NCBI RefSeq assembly: GCF_003721595.1
Contig: NZ_RJJR01000004.1
Coordinates: 62,001-126,000, forward strand
Source of the DNA: Hanamia caeni
GTDB lineage: Bacteria; Bacteroidota; Bacteroidia; Chitinophagales; Chitinophagaceae
Direction of reading: 5' to 3'
Length of the DNA: 64,000 nt
Part shown: positions 34,686 through 44,350 of the stretch, one piece after another
Numbering within the stretch: position 1 is the first letter of the stretch
Layout: each line of letters opens with the position of its first letter
The notes under the pieces: generated by a model
What the model was told of the DNA's origin: nothing
What the model saw: the letters and a program-made list of their open reading frames with translations, nothing else
Database searches by the model: none
Program-made: the position numbers and the translations under genes

Positions 34686-34758
34686 ACACTTATGATAAGA
34701 TGGTACAATAAATAGGCAACAATGAATATAAAGTGAACATTTTTATCTTCTATTTTTG
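34686..34758 (+). promoter_or_regulatory. putative activator site and promoter of susC 1
   Basis: A near-palindrome CTTATGATAAG (34689-34699) sits inside a 24-nt block, 34686-34709, that matches 62687-62710 at 22 positions. A TATTTTTG -7 element follows at 34751-34758, starting exactly 62 nt after the palindrome start, the same spacing as at the second site. No TTTG -33 box is present at the usual distance, as expected for an activator-dependent promoter. The leader to the susC ATG is about 80 nt. Confidence 0.6.
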
Positions 34759-34844
34759 TTGTAAGATTAGCCTTGTATTTCGAGATTAACGATTGCTTTA
34801 AATTCCTGTCCTTCTTATTTACTGTATTATTAAAATGTGCCATC

Positions 34845-37800
34845 ATGAAAAAATTATTTTCCTTGCATCCAATTTTTAATGCAAAAAAAGATGTCCGGTT
34901 TTTATTAAGTTGGAAATTTATTCCCTTAGTAATTTTTTTCGCCAGTATTCATTTGCCCTCGCGGAGCTATGCGGACGATAATAAGGGCAACAATAAAATA
35001 GTACATTCAAAAACTCCTGGGTTTTCAATTACAAATTTGGCACCGGCGGATATAAGTGATATCCGCGTTACAGGAATCGTAAGGGATGAGAAAGGGAACC
35101 CGATGGTAGGTGTTTCCGTGTTGGTACAAGGGCAAACCGCGGGTGTTAGCACCGATAATAACGGGGCCTATTCATTATCAGTGCAACCGGATGCGCAATT
35201 GAGATTCAGTTTTGTTGGATATAAAACCGTAACGGTAGCAGTAAGTGGCAGGACCCATATAGATGTAACTTTAACGCCTGATGCATCTTCTCTGGATGCA
35301 GTGGTGGTTACCGCCCTGGGAATAAAGCGGGAAGAAAGATCTTTGGGATATTCTGTAGCCCAGGTTTCGGGGGAAGAGCTTACAGAGGTCAATCATGAAA
35401 ATGTATTGACCGGCTTATCAGGAAAAGTTCCGGGAGTAGCTATAAGTTCCACGGGCGGCGCTGGCTCATCAGTAAGCATGGTGATTCGGGGCACTACTTC
35501 CCTGAATGGCGATAACCAGCCATTATTTGTGGTAGACGGAACCCCGATTGCCAATACTTTAAATAACGTTGGAGGATTCGGCGACAGAAATCCCGTGGAT
35601 TATGGAAATGCAATTTCCGATTTAAACCCTGAAGATATCGCGAGCGTAACTATCTTAAAAGGGCCGAGCGCCGCTGCCTTATATGGCTCAAGAGCGGGAA
35701 ATGGCGTGGTGCTGATTACTACCAAAGATGGGAAAAAAAGTAAAGGTTTGGGAATATCAATCACTTCAAGCACCGTATTTGACAGGCCTTACAAATATCT
35801 CCCGCTGTTAACCAGTCAATTTGGCCCCGGGGAGCGTCCTTATACTCCGGATAACCATCCTACTAATTCGTTACCAGGTAATCCTCTTGTAATTAATACC
35901 GGCTCTTCGGCATGGGTCGGCCCGGAATTAGATAAAGGTTACAATGCTGTACAATGGAACAGCCCGCTGGATGCAAATGGTGACCCTGTTGCTATACCAT
36001 TGGTTTCTTACCCTGATAATTCCAAAAATTTTATGCGCACAGGAATTACCTCCACGAATGGCATCGCGGTGGCAAACGCAAATGACAAAGGTTCCTACCG
36101 GCTGTCATATACCAATATGAGCAACAGGGGAATTTTGCCTAATACCGACTTATATAGAAATGCTTTAAATCTTGCTACATCTTATCGTCTCACCAAAAAC
36201 TTCACGATTGATGCAGATATCAATTTTGTAAGAAATAATTCTAACAACAGACCGGCAGGCAGCAGGGGCACCAACCCAATGGATGCGCTATCTTATTTAA
36301 ATCCCTCGGTTAACATAATGGATTTAAGGGATTACTGGATGCCGGGCCAGGAGGGCGTTCAGCAAAAATCAATTGCACCGGGCGATTTTGATAACCCGTG
36401 GTTCCTGGCTTATGAAGCAATCAATAGTTTTTCACGAAACAGGGGATACGGTAATATAAAAGCTACCTGGCAAATTACTCCTGAATTCAGTGTTATGGCA
36501 AGATATGGCCTTGATATGTATTCCGAACACCGAGAAACACATATTGCGAAAAGCCAATCCAGAAACCCCAATGGCGTATTTGGAATTGACGAGATATTTC
36601 ATTCTGAACGAAACTCTGACGTGTTGGCTACTTACAATAAAAGACTAAGCGATTGGGATTTTAATGTATCTGCCGGGGGAAATATTATGTATCAAAGGGG
36701 AACAGACTTTCAAAACAGCACCAATAGCGGTGGGCTTGTAGTTCCCGGATTGTATAATTTCTCCAATGTGTTGCCATCCTCACTGGTTTTTTCTAACTAT
36801 TCGTTTCAAAAAGCCATTTATAGTGTGTACGGGCTGGCGTCTGTTGGATATAAAAATATGGCTTACGTAGATTTAACCGCACGAAACGATTGGTCGAGCA
36901 CACTACCGGTTGAAAACAGGTCTTATTTTTATCCTTCTGCCTCTGTAAGCATTCTTCTGAATCAGGTATTACAAATGCCTTCGTATGTAAATCTGTTTAA
37001 AATAAGGGCAGGCGCAGCACAGGTTGGTAAAGATACCAATCCTTACAGCCTGAGCCCTGTTACACAAAACGGAGGAGCATGGGGTGATGAAACCAGCCTG
37101 ATAATTCCCGGAACTCTGCTGAATCCTCAATTGAAGCCCGAAATTGCCACCTCTTACGAATATGGAGCAGACCTGGCCTTCCTGAACAATCGTTTGAGAT
37201 TAAAAGGAACCATTTATAGAAGCGACAATAAAAACCAGATATTGCCCATCAATCTTCCGCAATCCTCGGGCTATGGTGCTAAATTGATTAATGCAGGCCT
37301 GGTAAGAAGCGAAGGTGTGGAATTGATGTTGGGATTAACGCCTACTGCCGCCAGTTCAAAATTGCAATGGGATGTCAACATTAATTTTTCTAAAAACAAA
37401 ACCATCATAGAAGAACTAACTGAAGGGATGGACCACTTTGTACTTTGGAAAGAAGCTAAAGGCGGTGCCTGGACGTATGTAGGGCAGGCGATCGGTGATA
37501 TTTACGATCGCAAACTGGTGACGGTAGATGATAAAAGTTCAAAATATTATGGCTATCCTATTCTCGATGAAGACGGTAGCTGGCAGGACTATGGCGGTGG
37601 CCTCACAGATGCAGTAAAAATCGGCAATTTTAATCCCAAATTTTCAATGGGGCTTCAGACTTCATTGTCCTATAAGGGATTTACACTTACCGCCAGCTTC
37701 GACTGGAGGAATGGCGGTGATTTTATCTCCCAAACCTACCGCTACACCGAATCGGACTTGCATTCGCAACGTTTCCTCGATAATACGATAAAATATTTTG

Positions 37801-38336
37801 GACCACAGGCCAACCTTCCCCAATACCTTATGGATAATGCAGATAAATACATCAAGGGAATTCATGTGGTGGGCGGACCTACACTGGCACTGGGCGGATT
37901 TGAACATACCGAAGGAGGAATCACTCTTCATGATGGCGTTTTTAATCCCGGAGTAATTGAAGAAACTGATGCTGATGGAAACTTTATTGGTTACAAGGAA
38001 AATCTTGGCGGGCCCGATACTAAATATATCAGGTACCAGGACAACTATCCCTGGAGCTTTACAAAAGCAGCTCTTTTTGATGCATCTTTTATCAAGTTAA
38101 GAGAGGTGTCACTGAGCTATGCAATTCCAAATAGTCTGTCGCAAAGAATCGGGCTTCAGCATGCAGTGGTTTCTGTTTTCAGCCGCGATATTATTTTATG
38201 GACCAAGGCCAAAATAGGAATAGATCCTGAGCGGGCTTTCCAACCTTCAGGAACCGGCTTTGAACATGGAGTAGAGTTTAATAACACCTTGCCCTGGGTG
38301 TTGCCAATTGGAATTAAACTATCGCTAAACTTTTAA
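34845..38336 (+). CDS. SusC/RagA-family TonB-dependent outer-membrane transporter 1
   Basis: About 1163 residues. A signal segment is followed by a carboxypeptidase-regulatory-like beta domain (RVTGIVRDEKGNPMVGVSVLVQGQTAGVSTDNNG, residues ~70-150). Next come the SusC junction ALGIKREERSLGYSVAQVSGEEL, the plug with DNQPLFVVDGTPI and LKGPSAAALYGSRAGNGVVLITTK, and a 22-strand-type barrel ending in LPIGIKLSLNF. It forms the channel of a SusCD complex that imports oligomers with TonB energy. The start at 34845 begins the MKKLF signal region; 34773 would overlap the leader. susD follows after 23 nt. It is closely similar to SusC 2 in this window. Confidence 0.94.
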   Translation: MKKLFSLHPIFNAKKDVRFLLSWKFIPLVIFFASIHLPSRSYADDNKGNNKIVHSKTPGFSITNLAPADISDIRVTGIVRDEKGNPMVGVSVLVQGQTAGVSTDNNGAYSLSVQPDAQLRFSFVGYKTVTVAVSGRTHIDVTLTPDASSLDAVVVTALGIKREERSLGYSVAQVSGEELTEVNHENVLTGLSGKVPGVAISSTGGAGSSVSMVIRGTTSLNGDNQPLFVVDGTPIANTLNNVGGFGDRNPVDYGNAISDLNPEDIASVTILKGPSAAALYGSRAGNGVVLITTKDGKKSKGLGISITSSTVFDRPYKYLPLLTSQFGPGERPYTPDNHPTNSLPGNPLVINTGSSAWVGPELDKGYNAVQWNSPLDANGDPVAIPLVSYPDNSKNFMRTGITSTNGIAVANANDKGSYRLSYTNMSNRGILPNTDLYRNALNLATSYRLTKNFTIDADINFVRNNSNNRPAGSRGTNPMDALSYLNPSVNIMDLRDYWMPGQEGVQQKSIAPGDFDNPWFLAYEAINSFSRNRGYGNIKATWQITPEFSVMARYGLDMYSEHRETHIAKSQSRNPNGVFGIDEIFHSERNSDVLATYNKRLSDWDFNVSAGGNIMYQRGTDFQNSTNSGGLVVPGLYNFSNVLPSSLVFSNYSFQKAIYSVYGLASVGYKNMAYVDLTARNDWSSTLPVENRSYFYPSASVSILLNQVLQMPSYVNLFKIRAGAAQVGKDTNPYSLSPVTQNGGAWGDETSLIIPGTLLNPQLKPEIATSYEYGADLAFLNNRLRLKGTIYRSDNKNQILPINLPQSSGYGAKLINAGLVRSEGVELMLGLTPTAASSKLQWDVNINFSKNKTIIEELTEGMDHFVLWKEAKGGAWTYVGQAIGDIYDRKLVTVDDKSSKYYGYPILDEDGSWQDYGGGLTDAVKIGNFNPKFSMGLQTSLSYKGFTLTASFDWRNGGDFISQTYRYTESDLHSQRFLDNTIKYFGPQANLPQYLMDNADKYIKGIHVVGGPTLALGGFEHTEGGITLHDGVFNPGVIEETDADGNFIGYKENLGGPDTKYIRYQDNYPWSFTKAALFDASFIKLREVSLSYAIPNSLSQRIGLQHAVVSVFSRDIILWTKAKIGIDPERAFQPSGTGFEHGVEFNNTLPWVLPIGIKLSLNF

Positions 38337-38359
38337 TATTAAAATTTAAAATAATTATT

Positions 38360-39994
38360 ATGAAAACGATAATAAACCGGGTAATAAAAGTTAGCTTGTT
38401 ATTATTCATACTTTCTATCTTTTCGTGTAAAAAGCTTACTGAAATAAATATCAATCCTAACGGAACGACCCCCGATAAAGTGAACCCGACTTTTTTAATG
38501 ACGGGCGTTTTAACGGGAACTGCAAAAAGCTATTTGCAGATAGGCTTTGATGAACCCTTTCCCGGCGTGATGCAACAAACACAAAAAGATGCCTGGTCAA
38601 GCGGGAACAATGATTATGACTGGTCGGACCAAAGTTGGGACAACTATTATGGCTTATTGAGAAATAACCAGGTGGCTTATAACCGGGCCCAGGAAGAAGG
38701 GAATGATTTTATCAAGGGCGTTTCGCTAACAATGAAATCTTTCCTGTTCGGATTGATTACTGATCTGTGGGGAGATGCGCCTTATTCAATGGCGCTGAAC
38801 GGTAACAAAGGCGGCCAGGAAAATCTTTTGCCAGCCTATGATGCACAGCAGGATATTTATACAGGGATTATCAGCGATTTAAAAACTGCAAGTGGCTTGT
38901 TGGAAAAAGGCAACCAGGGCTCAGGAAGCTGGGATGTGTATTATAACGGCAATGCGGCCAAATGGCAAAAATTTGCCAATTCCCTTTTGCTCCGTTATTA
39001 TATGAGAATTTCTTCAAAATTACCGGATGTGGCAAAAGCCGGTGTTCAGGATGTAGTAGCTTCAGGTATTTATTTCAAAACTACTGATGACGATGCCACC
39101 ATGGATTTTATAGGAAATAACGCCGACAATTCATGGCCTGATAACCTGAAATTTGACGGAACCAACGGAAGCAATTTCAGGCGGATAAAAATGTGCGCCA
39201 CTTTTGTAAATACTTTAGAATCTTACAATGACCCAAGACTGGGCGTTTGGGCTGCTAAAGTGGAAATTCCTATCGTAATCAGTGATACCAAAAGCCCTAG
39301 TCCCGACGTCATAATTGATGGCGTGCGCTATATTCATCATGATGCTATTCCGGCAAACACGTTGGTAGATACGGATCCGGAGTATGTAGGCATTCCGCCA
39401 AGCATCGGCAGCGAACCTTCATTTTATAATTTGAACCCTACACCAGGCCAATTATCAAACAATCCCCATGTATCGTTTCTTAACGATATTTATAAAGAAG
39501 CGAGTGGGCCTTTGCTAAAAGCAAGGTTGCAATCTGTAGCTGAAGTCAATTTTATTTTAGCAGAAGCGGCTTTAAAAGGATGGTCAGTAGGCGCAGATGC
39601 TAAAACCTATTATGAAAATGCAGTAAAAGCTTCTATGGATACCTGGGGAGTAGGGGATGATTATGCAACTTACATAGATGGCCCGATGGTGAAATTTAAT
39701 GGAACATTGGAACAAATTATGACGCAGAAGTGGATTGCCAGTTGGACTGCCTCCGAAGAAGCGTGGTTTGATTATCGCCGTACAGGCTATCCTGACTTAC
39801 AGGCAGGGCCTTTTGCCAAAAGGAAAAAGCTGCCGGTAAGGTTTATTTATTCAAGCGAGGAACTGAATCTGAATGCAGCCAACGTGGAAAAAGCATTAAA
39901 AGACCTTGAAGTAACTAATTTTTCAAATCCCCAGGGTGCAAACAGCGCCTGGTCTAAACCATGGGTAATCCAGGGCACGAGTGAACCCTGGTAA
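38360..39994 (+). CDS. SusD-like outer-membrane lipoprotein 1
   Basis: A 544-residue surface lipoprotein, the ligand-binding lid of SusC 1. The lipobox FSCKK puts the lipidated cysteine at residue 23, followed by LTEININPNGTTPDKVNPTFLMTGVL, characteristic of the second SusD/RagB family (PF12771-type). TPR-like segments and the conserved YYMRISSKLPDVAKAG and SEEAWFDYRRTGYPDL regions are present. The end LEVTNFSNPQGANSAWSKPWVIQG is nearly the same as in SusD 2, so both bind related ligands. It ends just before a terminator. Confidence 0.92.
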   Translation: MKTIINRVIKVSLLLFILSIFSCKKLTEININPNGTTPDKVNPTFLMTGVLTGTAKSYLQIGFDEPFPGVMQQTQKDAWSSGNNDYDWSDQSWDNYYGLLRNNQVAYNRAQEEGNDFIKGVSLTMKSFLFGLITDLWGDAPYSMALNGNKGGQENLLPAYDAQQDIYTGIISDLKTASGLLEKGNQGSGSWDVYYNGNAAKWQKFANSLLLRYYMRISSKLPDVAKAGVQDVVASGIYFKTTDDDATMDFIGNNADNSWPDNLKFDGTNGSNFRRIKMCATFVNTLESYNDPRLGVWAAKVEIPIVISDTKSPSPDVIIDGVRYIHHDAIPANTLVDTDPEYVGIPPSIGSEPSFYNLNPTPGQLSNNPHVSFLNDIYKEASGPLLKARLQSVAEVNFILAEAALKGWSVGADAKTYYENAVKASMDTWGVGDDYATYIDGPMVKFNGTLEQIMTQKWIASWTASEEAWFDYRRTGYPDLQAGPFAKRKKLPVRFIYSSEELNLNAANVEKALKDLEVTNFSNPQGANSAWSKPWVIQGTSEPW

Positions 39995-40010
39995 TGTTGA
40001 AATAGATTTG

Positions 40011-40041
40011 GAAACATCCTTATTGAATGAGGATGTTTTCA
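40011..40041 (+). terminator. intrinsic terminator after susD 1
   Basis: AAACATCCT ending at 40020 pairs with AGGATGTTT beginning at 40030 across a 9-nt loop, followed by TTC and an A-rich stretch. The short T-run makes it a moderate terminator that may allow some read-through. Confidence 0.65.
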
Positions 40042-40098
40042 ATAAATAAAAATACTTTTCGGGGTGGTGAGTTGCTATTCACTCCCGGAGTGTTTGGC

Positions 40099-40215
40099 GC
40101 AAAATGTTTCAAAAGGCATCATTTTGCAAAATAAAAAAACAGCTTAAAGGCAGGTTTACTGTATTATAAATACTTGCAACGGGGAAGGAATTGATATTCA
40201 TTCAATTCCATCCCT
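40099..40215 (+). promoter_or_regulatory. two further hairpins in the 276-nt spacer before the propeller-toroid operon
   Basis: GCAAAATG (40099-40106) pairs with CATTTTGC (40120-40127). Further on, GGGGAAGGAATTGA (40181-40194) pairs with its near-complement at 40202-40215 with one mismatch and a 7-nt loop. Neither has a clear T-tract. Between them lies TTTACTGTATTAT (40155-40167), identical to a 13-mer just before susC 1. The region could hold an mRNA leader that sets expression of the downstream operon. Confidence 0.45.
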
Positions 40216-40270
40216 GTTTGCATGCCGCATAATTATTATTACACATTACTAATAGCCTTAAACTTTTTCA

Positions 40271-42481
40271 ATGCTTATCAAAAAACGGAAATCGGTTTTT
40301 CTCTTAGTTATTTTCACATCGTTATCGGTTATTTCGCAATCGCAAATTCCTCAACATAAAGACAAGCCTTTTATACAGGATTACAGCATTAAGTATTTGA
40401 GCAACGACGGCGATGGCCAGTTATTAAAAGTGGTTTCTGACAGAAACGGCTACATCCAGTTGCTTTCTTCAAAAGGATTATTGCGCCCGCGCGCCGGCCA
40501 GTTTCTCTTTCCCGGCGCTCTTGTTAAAGACGAACAGGATAAGCAAACTTCGGATAAGAAAATTGCCGGAATCGCAACCTATCAGGACCAGCTTGTTTAT
40601 ATCGACAACCAGGCTGTTCTCAGCAATGCATGGGCCGGAAAATTATTTTCGAAGCACTCCTTACCCGGCGCTAACATTTTTGCCGGCGGCGATAATTTTA
40701 CTTTTCTTATTTCTGATGGCAGCAAACTCGTCCTTTTGAAAGATTCCAGGCAATTATGGGAAGGCAGTCTTTCTGGAGAAAAAATTAAGGATATCAAATT
40801 TGACAAATCCAACAAGGTATTTTGGATTTTGAGCGATGAGTCGGTCAGCTTTTTTTCACCAACAAATAATCAACTGCGTTCAATTTATAAGGGCGATAAT
40901 TTAACCTGTATTGAGCCGGCAAACGGAATGCTGTTCGTGGGCACTACGGATGGCTATTTTAAAATTGATGGCAAAACAAAAAAGCAAACCGGAGATATTC
41001 TAAAGAAGATGCCATGGCCTGAAATAACTGCTATTGCCTACATCGACAGTACGCTCTGGTTTGGGTCAACGTGGGGCGCCATGCAGCTTCGAAAAGATGG
41101 GAAATACAAATATTATGCTTCCAAAAGATGGATTCCATCAGACTCAGTTATCAGCATTGCAAAAGGCCCTGAAAATTCGGTGCTCGTGCTTACTACAAAA
41201 GGCCTGGGACAGATTTATTTCAAAGAAATGACATTGCATGATAAGGCGGCTTTTTTTGAAAAGCAGGTTCGCGAAAGGCATATCCGTCTCGGCTTTAATG
41301 CTACTGTTGTCAATATGAAAAATGGGGACGTAACTACAGGCAGCATGGAAGATTCGGATAACGATGGCCTGTGGACCTCCATGTACCTGGCTGGAGAAGC
41401 TTTTAATTATGCAGTTACGAAATCACCCTATGCATTGCAAAATTTAAAAGAATCGCTTGAGGCGATGGAGCGGCTTTATACCATCAACCCAGTGCCCGGA
41501 TTCCCATCGCGATCTTTTGAAAGGCGCGGATATAAATTTGATGATGAGGCGTGGCGCAGGGCCGAAGACCCTGAGTGGGACTGGAAATCGACCACGAGCA
41601 GCGATGAAGCCATCGGCCATATTTTTGCTTTTGGTGTGATTGCGGAATTGGTGGATGATAAAGACTTGCGTCAAAAAGCGGTGATGCTCATAGACACGCT
41701 GATGTCAACCATTGTTAAAAATGATTTTTACTTAATAGACTGGGATGGCAAGCCAACGCGCTGGGGCCGGTGGAACCCTGAGTATGTAAATGCCCGCCCG
41801 GAAAATGTAGGTGACCGTAAAATCAATTCAAGCAATATCATAGCGATGCTTCAGACGGCTTACCATTTTACCAAAAAAGAAAAATACAAAAAGGCCGCCT
41901 TTTACTTAATGAACGAACATGGATATTTAAAAAATCTGATGCAGCCAATGAAAGATATAGGTCATGCACCCGCCGACGCAGATGAACTCAGTAAAGATTT
42001 ATCTGAGGGCTGGAACCATTCGGATGATGAAATGTATTTCTGCGGATACTGGGGCTTATATCGCTATGCATTTAATGATACGCTGAAAGCAGATTTCAAG
42101 AAAGCCATTCTTGACCATTGGCAAATTGAGCGGCCCGAAAAAGAAGGCTTGTGGAATATTATGACGGCCCTGACCGGTACCAAAAATTTTGATTTGAACG
42201 AAGCTATCTGGTATCTCCAAAAATATCCGCTCGATTTGATAAACTGGACTGAAAAAAACAGCCAAAGAAAGGATATTGAATTTATCGAACCAAATTTCAG
42301 AAGGCAAACTATTAAAGAGGTGCTGCCTCCGGATGAATTACGCATTGCGCGCCATAATGCCAACCGGTTTGATCTTGACGGCGGCAATGATGGCCGGTCT
42401 GAATACAGTGCGGGCGATATATGGCTGTTGCCATATTGGATGGGCCGCTATCTGAAAGTGATTAGCGCGCCAATCAAATGA
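40271..42481 (+). CDS. exported propeller-toroid protein A, unknown function
   Basis: A 736-residue exported protein (signal peptide near MLIKKRKSVFLLVIFTSLS). The first ~340 residues have repeated motifs such as NGMLFVGTTDGYFKIDG and LWFGSTWGAMQLRKDGKYKYY, typical of a two-component-regulator-type beta-propeller. From ~350 on the sequence is helical with aromatic and acidic motifs (DGLWTSMYLAGEAFNYAV, TTSSDEAIGHIFAFGV, DWDGKPTRWGRWNPEY) suggesting an alpha/alpha-toroid, the fold of many glycan hydrolases and lyases. Protein C, 1.9 kb downstream, is a paralogue. I know no named family with certainty. It begins a tight four-gene operon. Confidence 0.7.
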   Translation: MLIKKRKSVFLLVIFTSLSVISQSQIPQHKDKPFIQDYSIKYLSNDGDGQLLKVVSDRNGYIQLLSSKGLLRPRAGQFLFPGALVKDEQDKQTSDKKIAGIATYQDQLVYIDNQAVLSNAWAGKLFSKHSLPGANIFAGGDNFTFLISDGSKLVLLKDSRQLWEGSLSGEKIKDIKFDKSNKVFWILSDESVSFFSPTNNQLRSIYKGDNLTCIEPANGMLFVGTTDGYFKIDGKTKKQTGDILKKMPWPEITAIAYIDSTLWFGSTWGAMQLRKDGKYKYYASKRWIPSDSVISIAKGPENSVLVLTTKGLGQIYFKEMTLHDKAAFFEKQVRERHIRLGFNATVVNMKNGDVTTGSMEDSDNDGLWTSMYLAGEAFNYAVTKSPYALQNLKESLEAMERLYTINPVPGFPSRSFERRGYKFDDEAWRRAEDPEWDWKSTTSSDEAIGHIFAFGVIAELVDDKDLRQKAVMLIDTLMSTIVKNDFYLIDWDGKPTRWGRWNPEYVNARPENVGDRKINSSNIIAMLQTAYHFTKKEKYKKAAFYLMNEHGYLKNLMQPMKDIGHAPADADELSKDLSEGWNHSDDEMYFCGYWGLYRYAFNDTLKADFKKAILDHWQIERPEKEGLWNIMTALTGTKNFDLNEAIWYLQKYPLDLINWTEKNSQRKDIEFIEPNFRRQTIKEVLPPDELRIARHNANRFDLDGGNDGRSEYSAGDIWLLPYWMGRYLKVISAPIK

Positions 42482-42553
42482 ATTACCTTTTTGAAACCAG
42501 TAAAAGAACAAATAAGCAAGGTTTCTATTTTGCCCACAAACGCCAATTGATAA

Positions 42554-44347
42554 ATGAAATCACAAACGGACATCAAAAACATTCCGGCTTCCATTGCAAT
42601 GATTTTCCTGTTTGTTATAACGGGAATTAATTCGTGTACAGTTAAAACTACGGCGAGTGAAAGTGTAAAAGATGTAATGGATCGTACTGTCACGCACCTT
42701 TACCAAACAATGAGCGAACAGCAGTTAGATTCACTTACCAATGACCAGGCTTTGGCTTTGTTCAATGAGAATGACAAAGAAATACTGGCTACCAGGTATT
42801 GGATGTTTGATGTAAATGTGCCGGTAATAGTTTCTATTATGCGCAGTGAAGAACAGAAGATCATTCCTTTTTGGCTGATACCTTCCGGGTTTGTCAAAAC
42901 AGATAAAACAATGAGCAATGAACAAATAACTTATGAAGTTTGGCAAAAAAAATTTGAAGCAGGTCATGTGGGTTTAGGCATAAATGGTTTTGAAGATTAT
43001 ATGCTGCATTATTTTGTTTCGGTAGCGCCTGTTAATAAAAATGATCCCCTTCAATTAACCAATTTTTTCCCCGAAAATCAGTATGTAGGCACATTGTCTG
43101 ACAGTGCTTTTACCTATCACGACTGGACAGAATTGGTTTTGAGAAATGTTCCTGAAGATATGAAAGGCCAGAAATTACTCACTACTATCAGGGGCCGCGG
43201 AACAGAATCACATCTTGTGGGCGCTTTTAGAAAAACAAGCTTTCCATCCTCGCCTAATCCGGACCAGGTAATGCTGACCTGGAGCGCGGATCCTGCCACC
43301 ACCATAGATATACAATGGCGCACGGACACTACAGTTCAGTCGGGGAAAATTAATTTCAGGGAAAAAGGCACCGAAACGATTCAAACAGTTGCTGCAGAAA
43401 AATACCGGATGGAAGACCGCAACCTGATGAACGATAGATACATCTACCGGTTTACTGCTCACCTGGCGAATTTGAAGCCTGGAACTACTTATGAATATCA
43501 AATTGTTCCGGCAACAACCTGGTCGGAAGAATATTCATTTTCCACTCCGGCCAATGACGATTCATTTTCTTTTATCTGGACCGGCGATACGCATCATTCC
43601 CCATCTATCGAAAAATTATTTAACCAGGCCAACAAATCTCATCCGGAAGCGGCATTTTATTCCATAGCGGGTGATATGGTGAGTGAAGGTTTGCACCGCG
43701 ATCATTGGGATGATCTTTTTCATTTTACCAGGAAAATAATTTCGCGAAAGCCTTTGATGACTGTGTTAGGAAATCACGACACCCGCCAGGGCTTAGGCGC
43801 AAAGATGTACAGGGATTTGTTCAGTTATCCCAAAAATGCACCTGCCGGCGTTCATCCGGAGCATACGTATTCATTCCGGTATAAGAATGCACTTTTCCTG
43901 ATGATTGAATCCACGGCTCCCATTGATACACAAAAAACCTGGATTGAAGAGCAGCTTAAAACTACCGATGCCACCTGGAAATTTGCCATGTTTCATTTTG
44001 CGCCGTACAACTGGGAGGAGTCTTATCCCGATATACAGGCGGCCTGGATTCCGCTGTTTGACAAATATCACGTGGATATGGTAATGAACGGGCATATCCA
44101 TTATTATATGCGTACCAAGCCTATGAAAGCTGGAAAAGTAGTTTCGTCGTACCGGCAAGGTACCGTCTACGTGGAGTCGGTCGGTATACCAACAAAGCCT
44201 GAAAAGCGCCGGGAAGAGCCTTACACTGTAGTGCGTAATTTTAATGGAGATCTTTACCAGTATGTAAAGATTGAAGGAAATAAATTGAGTTTTAGCGCAA
44301 TAAATTCTGATAATAAAGTGATTGATTCATTTGCCATCCAAAAATAA
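42554..44347 (+). CDS. purple-acid-phosphatase-like metallophosphoesterase lipoprotein
   Basis: A 597-residue predicted lipoprotein (lipobox GINSC, Cys28). Residues ~40-225 form a domain I do not recognise. A fibronectin-III-like domain follows (PDQVMLTWSADPATTIDIQWRTD), then a calcineurin-type catalytic domain with GDTHHS (~346), AGDMVSEG (~375), LGNHDT (~406) and NGHIHYYMR (~512). This order is that of purple acid phosphatases, which hydrolyse phosphomonoesters with two metals. The export signal implies action on an external or periplasmic phosphorylated substrate. It lies between the two propeller-toroid genes, ending 3 nt before the second. Confidence 0.85.
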   Translation: MKSQTDIKNIPASIAMIFLFVITGINSCTVKTTASESVKDVMDRTVTHLYQTMSEQQLDSLTNDQALALFNENDKEILATRYWMFDVNVPVIVSIMRSEEQKIIPFWLIPSGFVKTDKTMSNEQITYEVWQKKFEAGHVGLGINGFEDYMLHYFVSVAPVNKNDPLQLTNFFPENQYVGTLSDSAFTYHDWTELVLRNVPEDMKGQKLLTTIRGRGTESHLVGAFRKTSFPSSPNPDQVMLTWSADPATTIDIQWRTDTTVQSGKINFREKGTETIQTVAAEKYRMEDRNLMNDRYIYRFTAHLANLKPGTTYEYQIVPATTWSEEYSFSTPANDDSFSFIWTGDTHHSPSIEKLFNQANKSHPEAAFYSIAGDMVSEGLHRDHWDDLFHFTRKIISRKPLMTVLGNHDTRQGLGAKMYRDLFSYPKNAPAGVHPEHTYSFRYKNALFLMIESTAPIDTQKTWIEEQLKTTDATWKFAMFHFAPYNWEESYPDIQAAWIPLFDKYHVDMVMNGHIHYYMRTKPMKAGKVVSSYRQGTVYVESVGIPTKPEKRREEPYTVVRNFNGDLYQYVKIEGNKLSFSAINSDNKVIDSFAIQK

Positions 44348-44350
44348 ACC

